Shown here in pieces: positions 52,655 through 62,066 of a stretch of DNA of 64,000 bases. The translations under genes and the position numbers were made by a program. The notes beneath the pieces were generated by a model, which saw only the letters and a program-made list of their open reading frames with translations, did not search any database and was not told the DNA's origin. How positions within the stretch are numbered: the stretch's first letter is position 1; the number at the start of each line of letters is the position of its first letter. This DNA comes from Nitrospirillum amazonense (lineage in GTDB: Bacteria > Pseudomonadota > Alphaproteobacteria > Azospirillales > Azospirillaceae), in NCBI RefSeq assembly GCF_007828035.1, contig NZ_VITV01000018.1, positions 21,023-85,022 of the forward strand. Reading direction: 5' to 3'.

Positions 52655-54037
52655 TTAGCGTCCCGGGGGCTGGGCCGCCACCCGCATGCGCTCTTCCGCC
52701 GCGAGCTGGGCCGTCCCAGGCTCGGTCGTCCCAGGCTCGGCCGGCCCGGCGTCGGAGGCCAGCAGGTCGGCCAAGGGCGTTTCCATCGCGGCGCCGGCAT
52801 CGTGCCGCACCTGCTGGAAAATGCCGTGCACCTTGCGCTGCCAGGGGGCCTGCAGATGGCCCACGGACAGAAGGTCACCCCACATGCCGAAGTCCAGCGC
52901 CAAGTATAGGTCGCTGAGGGTGGCGTCGTGCAGGTCGCGGGTGGCGACCCAGGCGCCGTCGGCGGTGCGGATGGTCCAGTTGGCGGCGCACAGCTGCTCC
53001 AGCATGCCGTCCACCGCCACGGCGCCCACCGGCACCCGGGCGATGACGTCGGCGCGCTTCAGGGCATGGCCGTCGCGGGCGGCCAGCATCAGTTCCCGCA
53101 GGATGGCCAGGGCCACCACCAGGCGCTGGGCCGGCGACAGGCCGGCGGGCCCCATCTCGGTGATGCGGCCGGAGCGCCACTCCGGCAGGGCCGCCGTCAC
53201 CTCCGCCCCGAACAGAATCAGGCACCACACCAGGTACAGCCACAACAGCACCGTGGGCAGCACCGACAGGGCGCCATAGATGGTGGTGTAGGTGTGAACC
53301 TGGCCGATGTAGAGGGCGAAGCCGACCTTCGCCACCTCCATGGCGACGCCGGCCACCACGCCGCCCACCAGGGCGTCCTGCCAGCGCACCGGCCGGGTGG
53401 GAATGGCGAGGTAGGTAAGCCCGAAGAAGGCCGTCTCCAGCAGGCCGGGCAGCACGCGGCGCACCAGTTCCACCACCACCGAGCCTTCGGCGCCCAGGTA
53501 GGAAACGGCGACGGAGGACAGCGACAAACTGACTCCCAGCAGCAGGGGCGCCATGGTCAGCACCGCCCAGAAGGAGAGCACCCGCACCAGCACCGAATGG
53601 CGCTCACGGCTGCGCCAGATGGCGTTGTATGCCCCCTCGATGGAGAAGAAGAGCAGGATGGACGTGACCGCCAGGCCCAGCACGCCCACGCCCGTCATGG
53701 TGCCGGCGTTGCTGACGAACTCATGCAGGCGGTCGTTCAGGTTCTCCCCCACCTGGGGCACCAGGTTCTCCAGCAGCAGCATCTCCGCCTCCGCCCGCAG
53801 CTTCTGGAAGGCGGGGAAGGCCTGGAAAATGGCGAAGCCCACGGTGAACAGCGGCACCACCGCCAAGAGGCTGGTGTAGGTCAGCGAGCCCACCGCCTGC
53901 AGGCAGTTGTCGCGATAGAAGCGGCGGACGGCGTAGCTGGTGACCCCGACGAAGGCCAGGATGAAGTGCTGCACCGACTGTGGCAGACGGTCGGTCAGCC
54001 GGGCCCAGGCCGTGGATTGGGTTCGCATTTCAGTCAT
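52655..54037 (-). CDS. YihY/BrkB family membrane protein
   Basis: A 460-residue protein. The N-terminal two thirds hold about six helices with the YihY pattern: DNCLQAVGSLTYTSLLAVVPLFTVGFAIFQAFP and IYGALSVLPTVLLWLYLVWCLILFGAEVTAAL are its landmarks. The cytosolic C-terminal 170 residues include a winged-helix-like segment and end in a Pro/Thr/Glu repeat tail (AEPGTTEPGTAQL), encoded by a 15-bp DNA repeat. The function of the family is not established. ATG 54037. Confidence 0.88.
   Translation of the reverse strand: MTEMRTQSTAWARLTDRLPQSVQHFILAFVGVTSYAVRRFYRDNCLQAVGSLTYTSLLAVVPLFTVGFAIFQAFPAFQKLRAEAEMLLLENLVPQVGENLNDRLHEFVSNAGTMTGVGVLGLAVTSILLFFSIEGAYNAIWRSRERHSVLVRVLSFWAVLTMAPLLLGVSLSLSSVAVSYLGAEGSVVVELVRRVLPGLLETAFFGLTYLAIPTRPVRWQDALVGGVVAGVAMEVAKVGFALYIGQVHTYTTIYGALSVLPTVLLWLYLVWCLILFGAEVTAALPEWRSGRITEMGPAGLSPAQRLVVALAILRELMLAARDGHALKRADVIARVPVGAVAVDGMLEQLCAANWTIRTADGAWVATRDLHDATLSDLYLALDFGMWGDLLSVGHLQAPWQRKVHGIFQQVRHDAGAAMETPLADLLASDAGPAEPGTTEPGTAQLAAEERMRVAAQPPGR
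52713..52742. repeat. Tandem 15-bp repeat in the YihY C terminus
   Basis: Two copies of GTCCCAGGCTCGG(T/C)C (52713-52727, 52728-52742) lie in frame and encode repeated EPGT units in the disordered C-terminal tail of the YihY-like protein. Confidence 0.65.
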
Positions 54038-54192
54038 GGGACGCCGCCCCCACCAAGGCTTCGAAACGTAAAACTGCCAAGGGAAGACCTTTCGCGCGTG
54101 TATTCTAGGTGTGCGCAGATATAGGGCGCCCAGCCTTTGACCGCAAAACCGCTTCGTGTAGGATGCGCGCCTAATTTTCCGGAGAGAGACGG

Positions 54193-55065
54193 ATGACCAT
54201 TTCGACGGCAACCCCCGCCCCCGGGCCCGCCACTGGGACCCTGATGGCCGGCAAGCGCGGCCTGATTATGGGCGTTGCCAATGACCGGTCCATCGCCTGG
54301 GGCATCGCCAAGGCGGTCGCCGCCCAGGGGGCCGAGCTGGCCTTCACCTACATGGGCGACGCGCTGGCCAAGCGCGTGAAGCCCCTGGCCGAGCAATTGG
54401 GCGTGCCCCACGTTCTGCCCTGCGACGTCACCGACGAAGCCAGCATGGACGCGGTGTTCGCGACCCTGAAGGAACAGTGGGGGACCCTGGACTTCGTGGT
54501 GCATGCGATCGGCTTTTCCGACAAGAACGAGCTGGACGGCCTGTACCTGAACACCTCACGGTCTAACTTCGCGTTGACCATGGATGTTTCCTGCTACTCG
54601 TTCACCGCCATCGCCCAGCGGGCGGTGCCGATGATGACCAACGGCGGCAGCCTGCTGACCCTCAGCTATTATGGCGCCGAACGGGTGATGCCGCATTACA
54701 ATGTGATGGGCGTCGCCAAGGCGGCGCTGGAGGCCAGCGTGCGCTACCTGGCGGCCGACCTGGGCCCCCAGAACATCCGCGTCAACGCCATCTCCGCCGG
54801 CCCCATCAAGACCCTGGCGGCCAGCGGCATCGGCGACTTCCGCGCCATCCTGAAGTGGAACGAGCTGAACGCCCCCCTGAAGCGCAACGTCACCATCGGT
54901 GAGGTCGGCAACTCCGCCCTTTACCTGCTGAGCGACCTGGGCAGCGGCGTTACCGGCGAAGTGCACCATGTCGACAGCGGCTACCACACCGTGGGCATGC
55001 TGGCGGTGGACAGCGCCGCGGAGACCTCGGCCCTGCTGCAGAGCCTGGTCAAGTCGGAAGGGTAA
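54193..55065 (+). CDS. fabI: Enoyl-[acyl-carrier-protein] reductase (NADH), FabI
   Basis: A 290-residue short-chain reductase that performs the last step of each fatty-acid elongation cycle. The dinucleotide site is GLIMGVANDRSIAWGIA. Tyr159/160 and Tyr169 with Lys176 (MPHYNVMGVAK) form the FabI Y-x6-K active site, not the SDR Y-x3-K. LSYYGAERV and AGPIKTLAASGI are signatures. GGAGAG precedes ATG 54193. It is followed by aroC 6 bp later, so they are co-transcribed. Confidence 0.96.
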   Translation: MTISTATPAPGPATGTLMAGKRGLIMGVANDRSIAWGIAKAVAAQGAELAFTYMGDALAKRVKPLAEQLGVPHVLPCDVTDEASMDAVFATLKEQWGTLDFVVHAIGFSDKNELDGLYLNTSRSNFALTMDVSCYSFTAIAQRAVPMMTNGGSLLTLSYYGAERVMPHYNVMGVAKAALEASVRYLAADLGPQNIRVNAISAGPIKTLAASGIGDFRAILKWNELNAPLKRNVTIGEVGNSALYLLSDLGSGVTGEVHHVDSGYHTVGMLAVDSAAETSALLQSLVKSEG

Positions 55066-55071
55066 GCGGTC

Positions 55072-56151
55072 ATGGCCGGTAACGGCATCGGAACCCAGTT
55101 CCGCTTCACCACCTTCGGCGAAAGCCATGGGGTGGCGCTGGGCTGCGTGGTGGACGGCGTTCCGCCCCTGATGGACCTGGACGAGGCCTGGATCCAGGCC
55201 TTCCTGGACCGGCGCAGGCCGGGGCAGTCGCGTTTCACCACCCAGCGACGCGAACCGGACACGGTGCGCATCCTGTCAGGCGTGTTCGAGGGCAAGACCA
55301 CGGGCACGCCCATCTGCCTGATGATCGAGAACGAAGACCAGCGGTCCAAGGACTACGGCGACATCAAGGACAAGTTCCGGCCGGGCCATGCCGACTACAC
55401 CTATTGGGAGCGCTATGGCATCCGCGACTATCGCGGCGGCGGGCGCTCCTCCGCGCGCGAGACGGCGGCCCGCGTGGCCGCCGGCGCCGTCGCCCGCCGG
55501 GTGCTGGAGGCGGTGCCGGGTGGCGTGACCATCCGCGCCGCCCTGGTACAGGTAGGTCCGCACAAGGTGGACCGCGCGCGCTGGGACTGGGGTCAGGTGG
55601 ACCAGAACCCCCTGTTCTGCCCCGACGCCGGGACGGCGGAGGAATGGGCCGCCTACCTGGACGGCATTCGCAAGAACGGGTCGTCCGTGGGCGCGGTGGT
55701 CGAGGTGGTGGCGTCCGGCGTGCCGGCCGGCCTGGGTGAGCCCATCTACGACAAGCTGGACAGCGACTTGGCCCGCGCCATGATGACCATCAACGCGGTC
55801 AAGGGCGTGGAGATCGGCGCCGGCTTCGCCGCAGCCGAACTGACGGGCGAGGAGAACGCGGACGAGATGCGGGCCGGCCCTGATGGCAAGCCCCTCTTCC
55901 TGTCCAACAATGCGGGCGGCATCCTGGGCGGCCTGTCCACAGGCCAGGACGTCGTGGTCCGCTTCGCCGTGAAGCCCACCAGCAGCATCCTCACGCCCCG
56001 TCGCACCCTGGACGTGCACGGGAACGAGACGGACATCCTGACCAAGGGCCGCCACGATCCCTGCGTCGGCATCCGCGCCGTGCCGGTGGGCGAGGCCATG
56101 ATGGCCTGCGTGCTGGCCGACCATTGGCTGCGCTTCAGGGCTTATAAGTAG
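55072..56151 (+). CDS. aroC: Chorismate synthase
   Basis: A 359-residue FMN-dependent enzyme that makes chorismate from EPSP. Signature stretches are [60 protein letters not shown] and [14 protein letters not shown], with TPRRTLD toward the end. Length fits. It is co-transcribed with fabI. Chorismate feeds pabB further along in this window. Confidence 0.96.
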   Translation: MAGNGIGTQFRFTTFGESHGVALGCVVDGVPPLMDLDEAWIQAFLDRRRPGQSRFTTQRREPDTVRILSGVFEGKTTGTPICLMIENEDQRSKDYGDIKDKFRPGHADYTYWERYGIRDYRGGGRSSARETAARVAAGAVARRVLEAVPGGVTIRAALVQVGPHKVDRARWDWGQVDQNPLFCPDAGTAEEWAAYLDGIRKNGSSVGAVVEVVASGVPAGLGEPIYDKLDSDLARAMMTINAVKGVEIGAGFAAAELTGEENADEMRAGPDGKPLFLSNNAGGILGGLSTGQDVVVRFAVKPTSSILTPRRTLDVHGNETDILTKGRHDPCVGIRAVPVGEAMMACVLADHWLRFRAYK

Positions 56152-56216
56152 GCCCCTTAAGTAGGTCCCTCTGGCGTCGAGCGACGACGCTCGCCGCTTG
56201 GCTTCGCAAGAACAGC

Positions 56217-56255
56217 AACGGCCCCGCCTGGAGGACAGGCGGGGCCGTTCTGTTT
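56217..56255. terminator. Bidirectional intrinsic terminator
   Basis: AACGGCCCCGCCTG (56217-56230) pairs with CAGGCGGGGCCGTT (56236-56249) around GAGGA. TGTTT follows on the plus strand and GCTGTTCTT on the minus strand. It serves aroC and the first coat-U gene. Confidence 0.85.
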
Positions 56256-56275
56256 GGGGGCGGACCCTTGCGGGC

Positions 56276-56725
56276 TTACTTGCCGGCGATGGTGATGGTC
56301 AGGGTGTCGCTGTAGCTGCCGGCGATGGCTTGGGCATTGGCCGGGACCGTCACGGCGACGGTGGCGGTCTTGCCGAACTGGGCGCTGGAGCGGGTGACGT
56401 TCACGCTGCCGGTGCCGGACTGGCCGTCATAGATGGTGGTGTAGCTGACGGGCGGGACCGTCGGGGTGGTGCCGCGCAGGCTGCCGCCGTTGGCGGAGGC
56501 GACGGTGATGGTGTAACCGGCGCCGTCGTTGCAGGTCTCGACCACGCTGCCGACCGTGACGTTGTTGGAACCGGCCAGGATGTTCAGCTGGGTCTGGGCG
56601 TCCGTCACCGCCACGGTGCAGGTCTGGGCCACGGTGCCGCTCAGCTTGATGCTGCCCGAGGTGTCGGCCAGGGCCGGGGTGGCGAACAGGACGGCAACGA
56701 TGGCGGCGGCGGCGAAGCGGATCAT
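56276..56725 (-). CDS. Secreted spore-coat-U-like protein, paralogue 1
   Basis: A 149-residue secreted protein. A signal peptide (FAAAAIVAVLFATPALA) precedes a beta-rich domain with TCTVAVTDAQTQLNIL, VVETCNDGAGYTITVAS and the C-terminal AIAGSYSDTLTITIAGK. This fits the spore coat protein U (SCPU)/fimbrial-like fold, used in chaperone-usher-type surface structures; two Cys are conserved. It is about 65-70% identical in pattern to the next gene. The longer frame to 56824 is not coding. A sigma-54-type promoter lies upstream. Confidence 0.85.
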   Translation of the reverse strand: MIRFAAAAIVAVLFATPALADTSGSIKLSGTVAQTCTVAVTDAQTQLNILAGSNNVTVGSVVETCNDGAGYTITVASANGGSLRGTTPTVPPVSYTTIYDGQSGTGSVNVTRSSAQFGKTATVAVTVPANAQAIAGSYSDTLTITIAGK

Positions 56726-56785
56726 GACGAAGTTCCTATCGGTTCGGCTGGGCTTGTTGCCCGTTTGCTTGATGCTTTCGATATA

Positions 56786-56802
56786 AGCAAATCGAGTGCC
56801 AA
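56786..56802 (-). promoter_or_regulatory. Sigma-54-type -24/-12 promoter of coat-U paralogue 1
   Basis: On the minus strand: TTGGCAC (56796-56802) then TTGCT (56786-56790), with GG and GC exactly 10 bp apart, as in the sigma-54 consensus TGGCAC-N5-TTGC. Translation starts about 60 bp downstream. Confidence 0.7.
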
Positions 56803-56981
56803 GTTCGCCGCGCACCCGAATCATTCCATTAACACGTTGATATTACTACAATATAAAGGATTAATCCCGACGCGGTCATTGATCTAGGTGGAAGCGTCAT
56901 TGCGATCTGCAACGTTCCATCTTTCAAATATCCAACAGAATCAATGCATTAGTATTTGCAGTCCGCCAGGATGCGGATACG

Positions 56982-57014
56982 AAAAGGGCGCCCCGGCGTG
57001 GGGGCGCCCTCTTC
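56982..57014 (-). terminator. Intrinsic terminator of coat-U paralogue 2
   Basis: AAGGGCGCCCC pairs with GGGGCGCCCT. On the minus strand TTTTCG follows. It lies between the two coat-U genes. Confidence 0.82.
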
Positions 57015-57048
57015 CGAACCTTGGCCTGATGTGACCGTCGCTGGCGGC

Positions 57049-57510
57049 TTACTTGCCGGCGATGGTGATGGTCAGCGTGTCGGCGTAGCTGCCGGCGATG
57101 GCCTGGGCATTGGCGGGCACGGTCACGGAAACGTTGGAGGTCTTGTTGAACTGGGCGCCCGAGCGGGTGACGGCGAAGCTGCTGCCCGAACCGTTGGTGC
57201 CGTCATAGCTGGTGGTGTAGCTGATGGCCTGGGCCCCGGTGGCGGAGGACTTCAGCGTGCCGTTGTTGGAAGAGGCAACCGTGATGGTGTAGCCGGCGCC
57301 GTCGTTGCAGTTCTCGACCACGCTGCCGACGGCGACGTTGCTGGAGCCGGACAGGATGTTCAGGGTGGCGCCGGCGTCGGTGACGGCCACGGTGCAGGTC
57401 TGGGCGACGGAGCTGTTCAGCTGGATGGTGCCCGACGCGCCGGCGGCGGCGAAAGCGGGGGCGGCGGCGAACAGGGCGACAACAGCGGCGGCGGCGGCGA
57501 TGCGGATCAT
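57049..57510 (-). CDS. Secreted spore-coat-U-like protein, paralogue 2
   Basis: A 153-residue paralogue of the next gene downstream. It shares the signal peptide type (AAAAAVVALFAAAPAFA), the TCTVAVTDAGATLNIL block, VVENCNDGAGYTITVAS, and the near-identical C terminus AIAGSYADTLTITIAGK. The middle differs (SNNGTLKSSATGA). Same Cys pair. Its leader also has the GGTTCCTATCGGTTCGG-like stretch found before paralogue 1. A sigma-54-type promoter lies upstream. Probably a surface fibre or coat subunit. Confidence 0.85.
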   Translation of the reverse strand: MIRIAAAAAVVALFAAAPAFAAAGASGTIQLNSSVAQTCTVAVTDAGATLNILSGSSNVAVGSVVENCNDGAGYTITVASSNNGTLKSSATGAQAISYTTSYDGTNGSGSSFAVTRSGAQFNKTSNVSVTVPANAQAIAGSYADTLTITIAGK

Positions 57511-57573
57511 GATGAGGTTCCTATCGGTTCGGTGGGGGCTTCAGCGGCCCCGGTTGGTTCATGCCTGGTTATA

Positions 57574-57590
57574 AGCACCCGTCGTGCCAA
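57574..57590 (-). promoter_or_regulatory. Sigma-54-type -24/-12 promoter of coat-U paralogue 2
   Basis: On the minus strand: TTGGCACG (57583-57590) then GTGCT (57574-57578), GG and GC 10 bp apart. The flanks TTGGCAC and TGCTTATA are the same as in paralogue 1, the spacer is not. Confidence 0.7.
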
Positions 57591-57777
57591 GGGTGGACCA
57601 AACCGCGCGACAAACATCAAAACCCAATAATTTCCGTCTCTTAAGGTAATTCGCCGCGCAAGGCAATTTTACCTCCTTTGCCGTAAGCCTTACGAGGTAC
57701 GCCCTGTTGATGCATCTCGCATCGCACCCTTAGGATAGGGCCAGCCGCGATCATTGCGTCATTCCATGCAAAATGCA

Positions 57778-58581
57778 TCAGGTGCGCCGCAGGGCGGCAG
57801 CGGCCATAGCCCCCGGCCGACCGTCGCCTACCGCCTGGCCATCTAGCGCCACCACCGGTCGCACCATGAGGCTGGAGGTGAGGAACACCTCTGTCGCGCG
57901 CGACAGGTCGGCCGGCGCCAGGGTCCGCTCCTCCCCCCCCAGGGCGGCCAGAACCGCTGCACGCCGGGTACCCGGCAGGGCGCCGGACGGAAGCGGGGGG
58001 GTCACCAGGGCGCCATCCACCATCGCGAACAGCGTGGCGGCGGTGGCGCAGGCCACCTCCCCGGCGGTGTTGAGCAGCACGGCATCGTCCGCGCCACGGG
58101 CCATCGCCTCAGTGCGCGCCAGGATTTGGTCCAGGTAGTTCAGGCATTTGATGCCGCTGAGGGGCGAATGCTCATTGCGGCGGGTGACGGTGGCGGTCAC
58201 CACCCGTGCAGGCGGCAGCGGGGTTTCCCCCGGCGCGGCCGTGACCAGCAGGGTGGGCACCGGAACGGCCGGGCGCGGCAAGCCGCGGGCGCCCGGCCCG
58301 GCGCTGACCGTCAACCGCAGCGAGCCGTCCGTGAGGTCGTTGGCGACGGCCGTGTCGGCCAGGGCGGCCGCCAGTGTGGCCAGCGGCGGCAGGGGCAGGC
58401 CCAGCACGGTCGCACCCCGGGCCAGGCGGGCCAGGTGGGCGTCCAGCCGCACCACGGCCCCGTCCCGCCAGCGCAACGTCTCAAACAACCCGTCACCCAG
58501 CAGGAAGCCCCGATCGGCCACGCCGATTCCGGCGGACGCCGCCGGCAGCAGGCCGCCATTCAGCCAGACCAGGCCCGTCAT
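57778..58581 (-). CDS. pabC: Aminotransferase class IV, probable aminodeoxychorismate lyase
   Basis: A 267-residue PLP enzyme. The PLP Lys is in GIKCLNYLDQILAR, with GDGLFETLRW near the start and EVFLTSSLMVRPV near the end. The fold is shared by branched-chain and D-amino acid transaminases, but its overlap with pabB by 4 bp (ATGA) makes 4-amino-4-deoxychorismate lyase the best call. It yields p-aminobenzoate for folate. Confidence 0.88.
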   Translation of the reverse strand: MTGLVWLNGGLLPAASAGIGVADRGFLLGDGLFETLRWRDGAVVRLDAHLARLARGATVLGLPLPPLATLAAALADTAVANDLTDGSLRLTVSAGPGARGLPRPAVPVPTLLVTAAPGETPLPPARVVTATVTRRNEHSPLSGIKCLNYLDQILARTEAMARGADDAVLLNTAGEVACATAATLFAMVDGALVTPPLPSGALPGTRRAAVLAALGGEERTLAPADLSRATEVFLTSSLMVRPVVALDGQAVGDGRPGAMAAAALRRT

Positions 58582-60050
58582 GCCGCCTCGCTCCCCGGTT
58601 CCGGCCCAGCCATCGCCCTAGGCGGCGGCCAAGCCATGGCAGGGTCCAGCGCCGTCAGCAGGGCGCGCGCCTTGACCAGGCTTTCCTCATATTCCGCCGC
58701 CGGGTCGCTGTCGGCGACGATGCCGCCGCCGGCCTGCACCACCACCTGTCCCGCCCCCATGGCCAGGGTGCGGATGATGATGCTGCTGTCCATGGCGCCA
58801 TCCCAGCCCAGCCACAGGACGGAGCCGCAATAGGGCCCGCGCCGCGCCGGCTCCAGCTCATGGATGATCTCCATGGCGCGAATCTTGGGCGCCCCGGTGA
58901 TGGAGCCGCCGGGGAAGGTGGCGCGCAGCAGGTCGATGGCATCGACGCCGGGCGCCAGCCGCGCCGTCACGACGCTGACCAGGTGATGCACGGTGCGATA
59001 GCTTTCCAGTCCGCACAGCGTGGGCACGGTGACGGATCCGACCACCGCTACGCGCGACAGGTCGTTGCGCATCAAATCGACGATCATCAGGTTTTCCGCC
59101 CGGTCCTTGGCCGAGGCCAGCAGCTCCGCCGCCAGGGCGGCGTCACGCACGGGATCGGCGTCGCGCGGCCGCGTGCCCTTGATGGGCCGCGTCTCCACCC
59201 GCCCCTCCGCATCCACCGCCAGGAAACGTTCGGGTGACACGGACACCACGGCGCGGGCCTCTCCGCCTTTTGGGCCCAGATCCAGCAGGGCGGAGAAAGG
59301 GGCCGCCGCGCGGGTGCGGAGACGGACGTAAAGGTCCAGCGGCGTTACCTCCGGCGCCAGCGTCCCCAGGAAACGCTGGGTGATGTTGGCCTGGTAGATG
59401 TCGCCGGCGGCGATGTAGTCCACCGTGCGGGCCACGGCGGCCTCGTGATCCGTCCGGCTCCAGCCCGCGCGCCAGCCGGGGGCGGCCAGCCAGGGCCCTT
59501 CCCCCGCCGTGACCGCCGGGCGCGGGGTCCCCAGCAGGTCCCGCCACTCCTCCGCTTCCGCCCGGTGGGCGGACAGGACCCAGGCGCGGCCCGCGGCATG
59601 GTCGATGGCGACGATGCGGTCGTAGAAGCCCACCGCCATGTCCGGCAGGGCGATACCGTCGTCCCGGGGCGTCGGCAGCGTCTCCAGCTGCCCGCCCAGT
59701 TCATAGCCCAGGAAACCCACTGCCCCGCCCCGGAAGGGCGGCAGGCCATCGGGCGGCGTCGCGTCCCCCAGCCGGGCGCGGCCGGCCCTCAGCAGGGCGC
59801 CCAGCGTGTCGAACGCGTCAGCCCCGGCTGGCTGGCCGTCCACGGTGACAGCGCCATTCGCGCACTCCACCCAGGCCTGCGGATCGGCACCGACATAGCT
59901 GTAGCGGGCGCGGGCGGCATCGGCGCCGCCGCCGTCCAGCAGGAAAGGCCGGGGCAGATGGGCCAGCCGGGCGTAGGCCGCCACCGGGTCGGGCGGCGGG
60001 ATTTCCAGCGCGACGATGCCGCCGGGCGATGCGGAATGGGGGGACGTCAT
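58578..60050 (-). CDS. pabB: Aminodeoxychorismate synthase component I
   Basis: A 490-residue chorismate-utilising enzyme. N-terminal domain, then the anthranilate-synthase-type core with GDIYQANITQRF, SPERFLAVDAEGRVETRPIKGTRPR, DRAENLMIVDLMRNDLSRVA and FPGGSITGAPKIRAMEIIHELEP. The PIKGT Lys identifies PabB rather than TrpE. It converts chorismate to ADC. pabA-like glutaminase is not in the window. ATG 60050. Confidence 0.92.
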   Translation of the reverse strand: MTSPHSASPGGIVALEIPPPDPVAAYARLAHLPRPFLLDGGGADAARARYSYVGADPQAWVECANGAVTVDGQPAGADAFDTLGALLRAGRARLGDATPPDGLPPFRGGAVGFLGYELGGQLETLPTPRDDGIALPDMAVGFYDRIVAIDHAAGRAWVLSAHRAEAEEWRDLLGTPRPAVTAGEGPWLAAPGWRAGWSRTDHEAAVARTVDYIAAGDIYQANITQRFLGTLAPEVTPLDLYVRLRTRAAAPFSALLDLGPKGGEARAVVSVSPERFLAVDAEGRVETRPIKGTRPRDADPVRDAALAAELLASAKDRAENLMIVDLMRNDLSRVAVVGSVTVPTLCGLESYRTVHHLVSVVTARLAPGVDAIDLLRATFPGGSITGAPKIRAMEIIHELEPARRGPYCGSVLWLGWDGAMDSSIIIRTLAMGAGQVVVQAGGGIVADSDPAAEYEESLVKARALLTALDPAMAWPPPRAMAGPEPGSEAA

Positions 60051-60248
60051 GAGCGCGGACCTTACCCCTTCCTTCCCCGCTTCGCCAACGCCGGCCTCGG
60101 CCGAAAGGCCGAAAGGGTGGGCATAGACATGAAGGCACAGACGGGCATGGGTCCGCCTAAGCGGGCCCTACCGCCCGGCCGCCTTGGCAAGCCTCACGCG
60201 CTGTGGTGGTATGGCAGCCGGATTTTACGGCTTCCAGGAACCGCGTTC

Positions 60249-62051
60249 ATGCGTTTCATCGTCCGGTTGTTCGCCCTTATCGGCCTGTTCGGGGTCCTGC
60301 TGACCGCGGGATTGATCCTGTTGGCCATCAAGGCGAAGGACAAGCAACCCACCCTGCCCCAGTCCGTGGTGCTGGAGTTCAACTTCGAGCGCCCCTTGGC
60401 GGAGGCGCCGGGCGAGGACGGCTGGTCCAGCCTTATCAACAGCCGCCGCGGCAGCGTGCGTGAGGTGATCGACGCGCTGGAGCAGGCCGGCCGCGATCCC
60501 AAGGTCAAGGGCCTGGTGGCCAAGGTCGGCAACGCCAGCCAAGGCATCGGCACCACGCAGGAACTGCGCGACGCCATCGCCCGCTTCCGCGCCACCGGCC
60601 GCTTCGCCTACATCCATGCCGAAAGCTACGGCGACGCCGGCAGCGGTATGACCCCCTATTACCTCGCCAGCGCCTTTGACCAGGTGTGGCTGCAACCGGT
60701 GGGCACGGTGGGCATCACCGGCATCGCCGTCACCCAGACCTTCTTCCGGGGCGCCTTGGACAACATCGGGGTCCAGCCGCAGATCTCAAAGCGCGCCGAC
60801 TACAAGACGGCGGCCGAGATGTTCGCCGAGAAGCAGGCCACCCCCGCCAACCGCGAAATGACGGAAAGCCTGGCCGGCGACATCTATGACCAGATGGTGC
60901 TGAGCATCGCCGATGGCCGCCATCTGAACCCCGACGCGGTGAAGGCCGCCATCGACCACGCCCCCCTGCTGGACAGCGAGGCGCTGGCGTCCAAGCTGGT
61001 GGACAAGCTGGGCTATTTCGATGAGGTGGAGACCGCCGCCAAGGAGCGGGCGGGCGGCAAGGCCGCCGGCGCCGACACGGTCGACCTGCTGACCTACGGC
61101 AAGATCGCCGGCAGCGCCTACACCCAGGGCCCCACCGTCGCCCTGATCGTGGGCGAGGGCGAGATCGTGCGCGGCGGCAAGGACGGCGGCGCCTTCAATG
61201 ACGAGCCGTCGTTCGCCGCCAACCGCATCGCCGACGCCTTCGACACCGCCATCGAACAGTCCAACGTCAAGGCCATCCTGTTCCGGGTGAACAGCCCAGG
61301 CGGCAGCCCCGTGGGATCGGAGACCGTGCGCCACGCCGTGGACCGGGCGCGCAAGGCCGGCAAGCCGGTCGTCATCTCCATGGGCGACGTGGCGGGGTCC
61401 GGCGGCTATTGGGTCGCCATGGATGCCGACCGCATCGTCGCCCTGCCGGGCACCCTGACCGGGTCCATCGGCGTGCTGGGCGGCAAGTTCGTGGCCAAGG
61501 GCCTGGCCGACAAGCTGGGTGTGGGCGTGGACCAGGTGACGCGCGGCGCCAACGCCACGATCTGGAGCCCGGCCAGCCCCTACACCGACAGCGAGGCCGC
61601 CCGCCAGGACGCCATGCTGGACGCCATCTACGCCCAGTTCACCGAGGGCGTGGCCAAGGGCCGCAAGCTGGACATCGACAAAGTGCGCGAGCTGGCCAAG
61701 GGCCGCGTCTACACCGGGCGCCAGGCCAAGGACCTGGGCCTGGTGGACGCCCTGGGCGGCTATGACATCGCCCTGCAGCAGGTGCGGCAGGTGGCGGGCA
61801 TTCCCGGCAACGCCGATCTGCACATCGTCCAGTTCCCCCGGCCCAAGAGCGGGTACGAGATGGTGCTGGACCTGTTCAACGGCAAGGCGGCGGCGGAGAT
61901 GGCCAGCGTGGCCCAGGCCCGCGGAGCGGAGAAGGTGCTGGCCGACTACGGCCCCCTGCTGGACATGGTGCAGCCCATGGTCCGCGCCGCCAAGCGGCAG
62001 GAACAGGTGCTGATGATGCCGGACCTCAGCGTCAACGGCGCCGCCCGCTGA
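60249..62051 (+). CDS. sppA: Signal peptide peptidase SppA (67-kDa type)
   Basis: A 600-residue membrane protease with duplicated ClpP-like domains. One N-terminal anchor (LFALIGLFGVLLTAGLILLAI). The catalytic dyad is Lys186 (RADYKTAAE) in the first half and Ser384 (VAGSGGYWVAM) in the second, as in E. coli SppA. It degrades cleaved signal peptides in the inner membrane. ATG 60249 has AGGAA upstream; the longer frame is non-coding antisense of pabB. A terminator follows. Confidence 0.94.
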   Translation: MRFIVRLFALIGLFGVLLTAGLILLAIKAKDKQPTLPQSVVLEFNFERPLAEAPGEDGWSSLINSRRGSVREVIDALEQAGRDPKVKGLVAKVGNASQGIGTTQELRDAIARFRATGRFAYIHAESYGDAGSGMTPYYLASAFDQVWLQPVGTVGITGIAVTQTFFRGALDNIGVQPQISKRADYKTAAEMFAEKQATPANREMTESLAGDIYDQMVLSIADGRHLNPDAVKAAIDHAPLLDSEALASKLVDKLGYFDEVETAAKERAGGKAAGADTVDLLTYGKIAGSAYTQGPTVALIVGEGEIVRGGKDGGAFNDEPSFAANRIADAFDTAIEQSNVKAILFRVNSPGGSPVGSETVRHAVDRARKAGKPVVISMGDVAGSGGYWVAMDADRIVALPGTLTGSIGVLGGKFVAKGLADKLGVGVDQVTRGANATIWSPASPYTDSEAARQDAMLDAIYAQFTEGVAKGRKLDIDKVRELAKGRVYTGRQAKDLGLVDALGGYDIALQQVRQVAGIPGNADLHIVQFPRPKSGYEMVLDLFNGKAAAEMASVAQARGAEKVLADYGPLLDMVQPMVRAAKRQEQVLMMPDLSVNGAAR

Positions 62052-62066
62052 CGCTGATGAGAAGCG

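Larger units (their letters stand above)
56726..57048. other. 323-bp region between the two coat-U genes
   Basis: No gene. It contains the leader and sigma-54-type promoter of paralogue 1 and the terminator of paralogue 2. The rest (about 56810-56975) is AT-rich for this genome and may hold activator binding sites. Confidence 0.6.
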
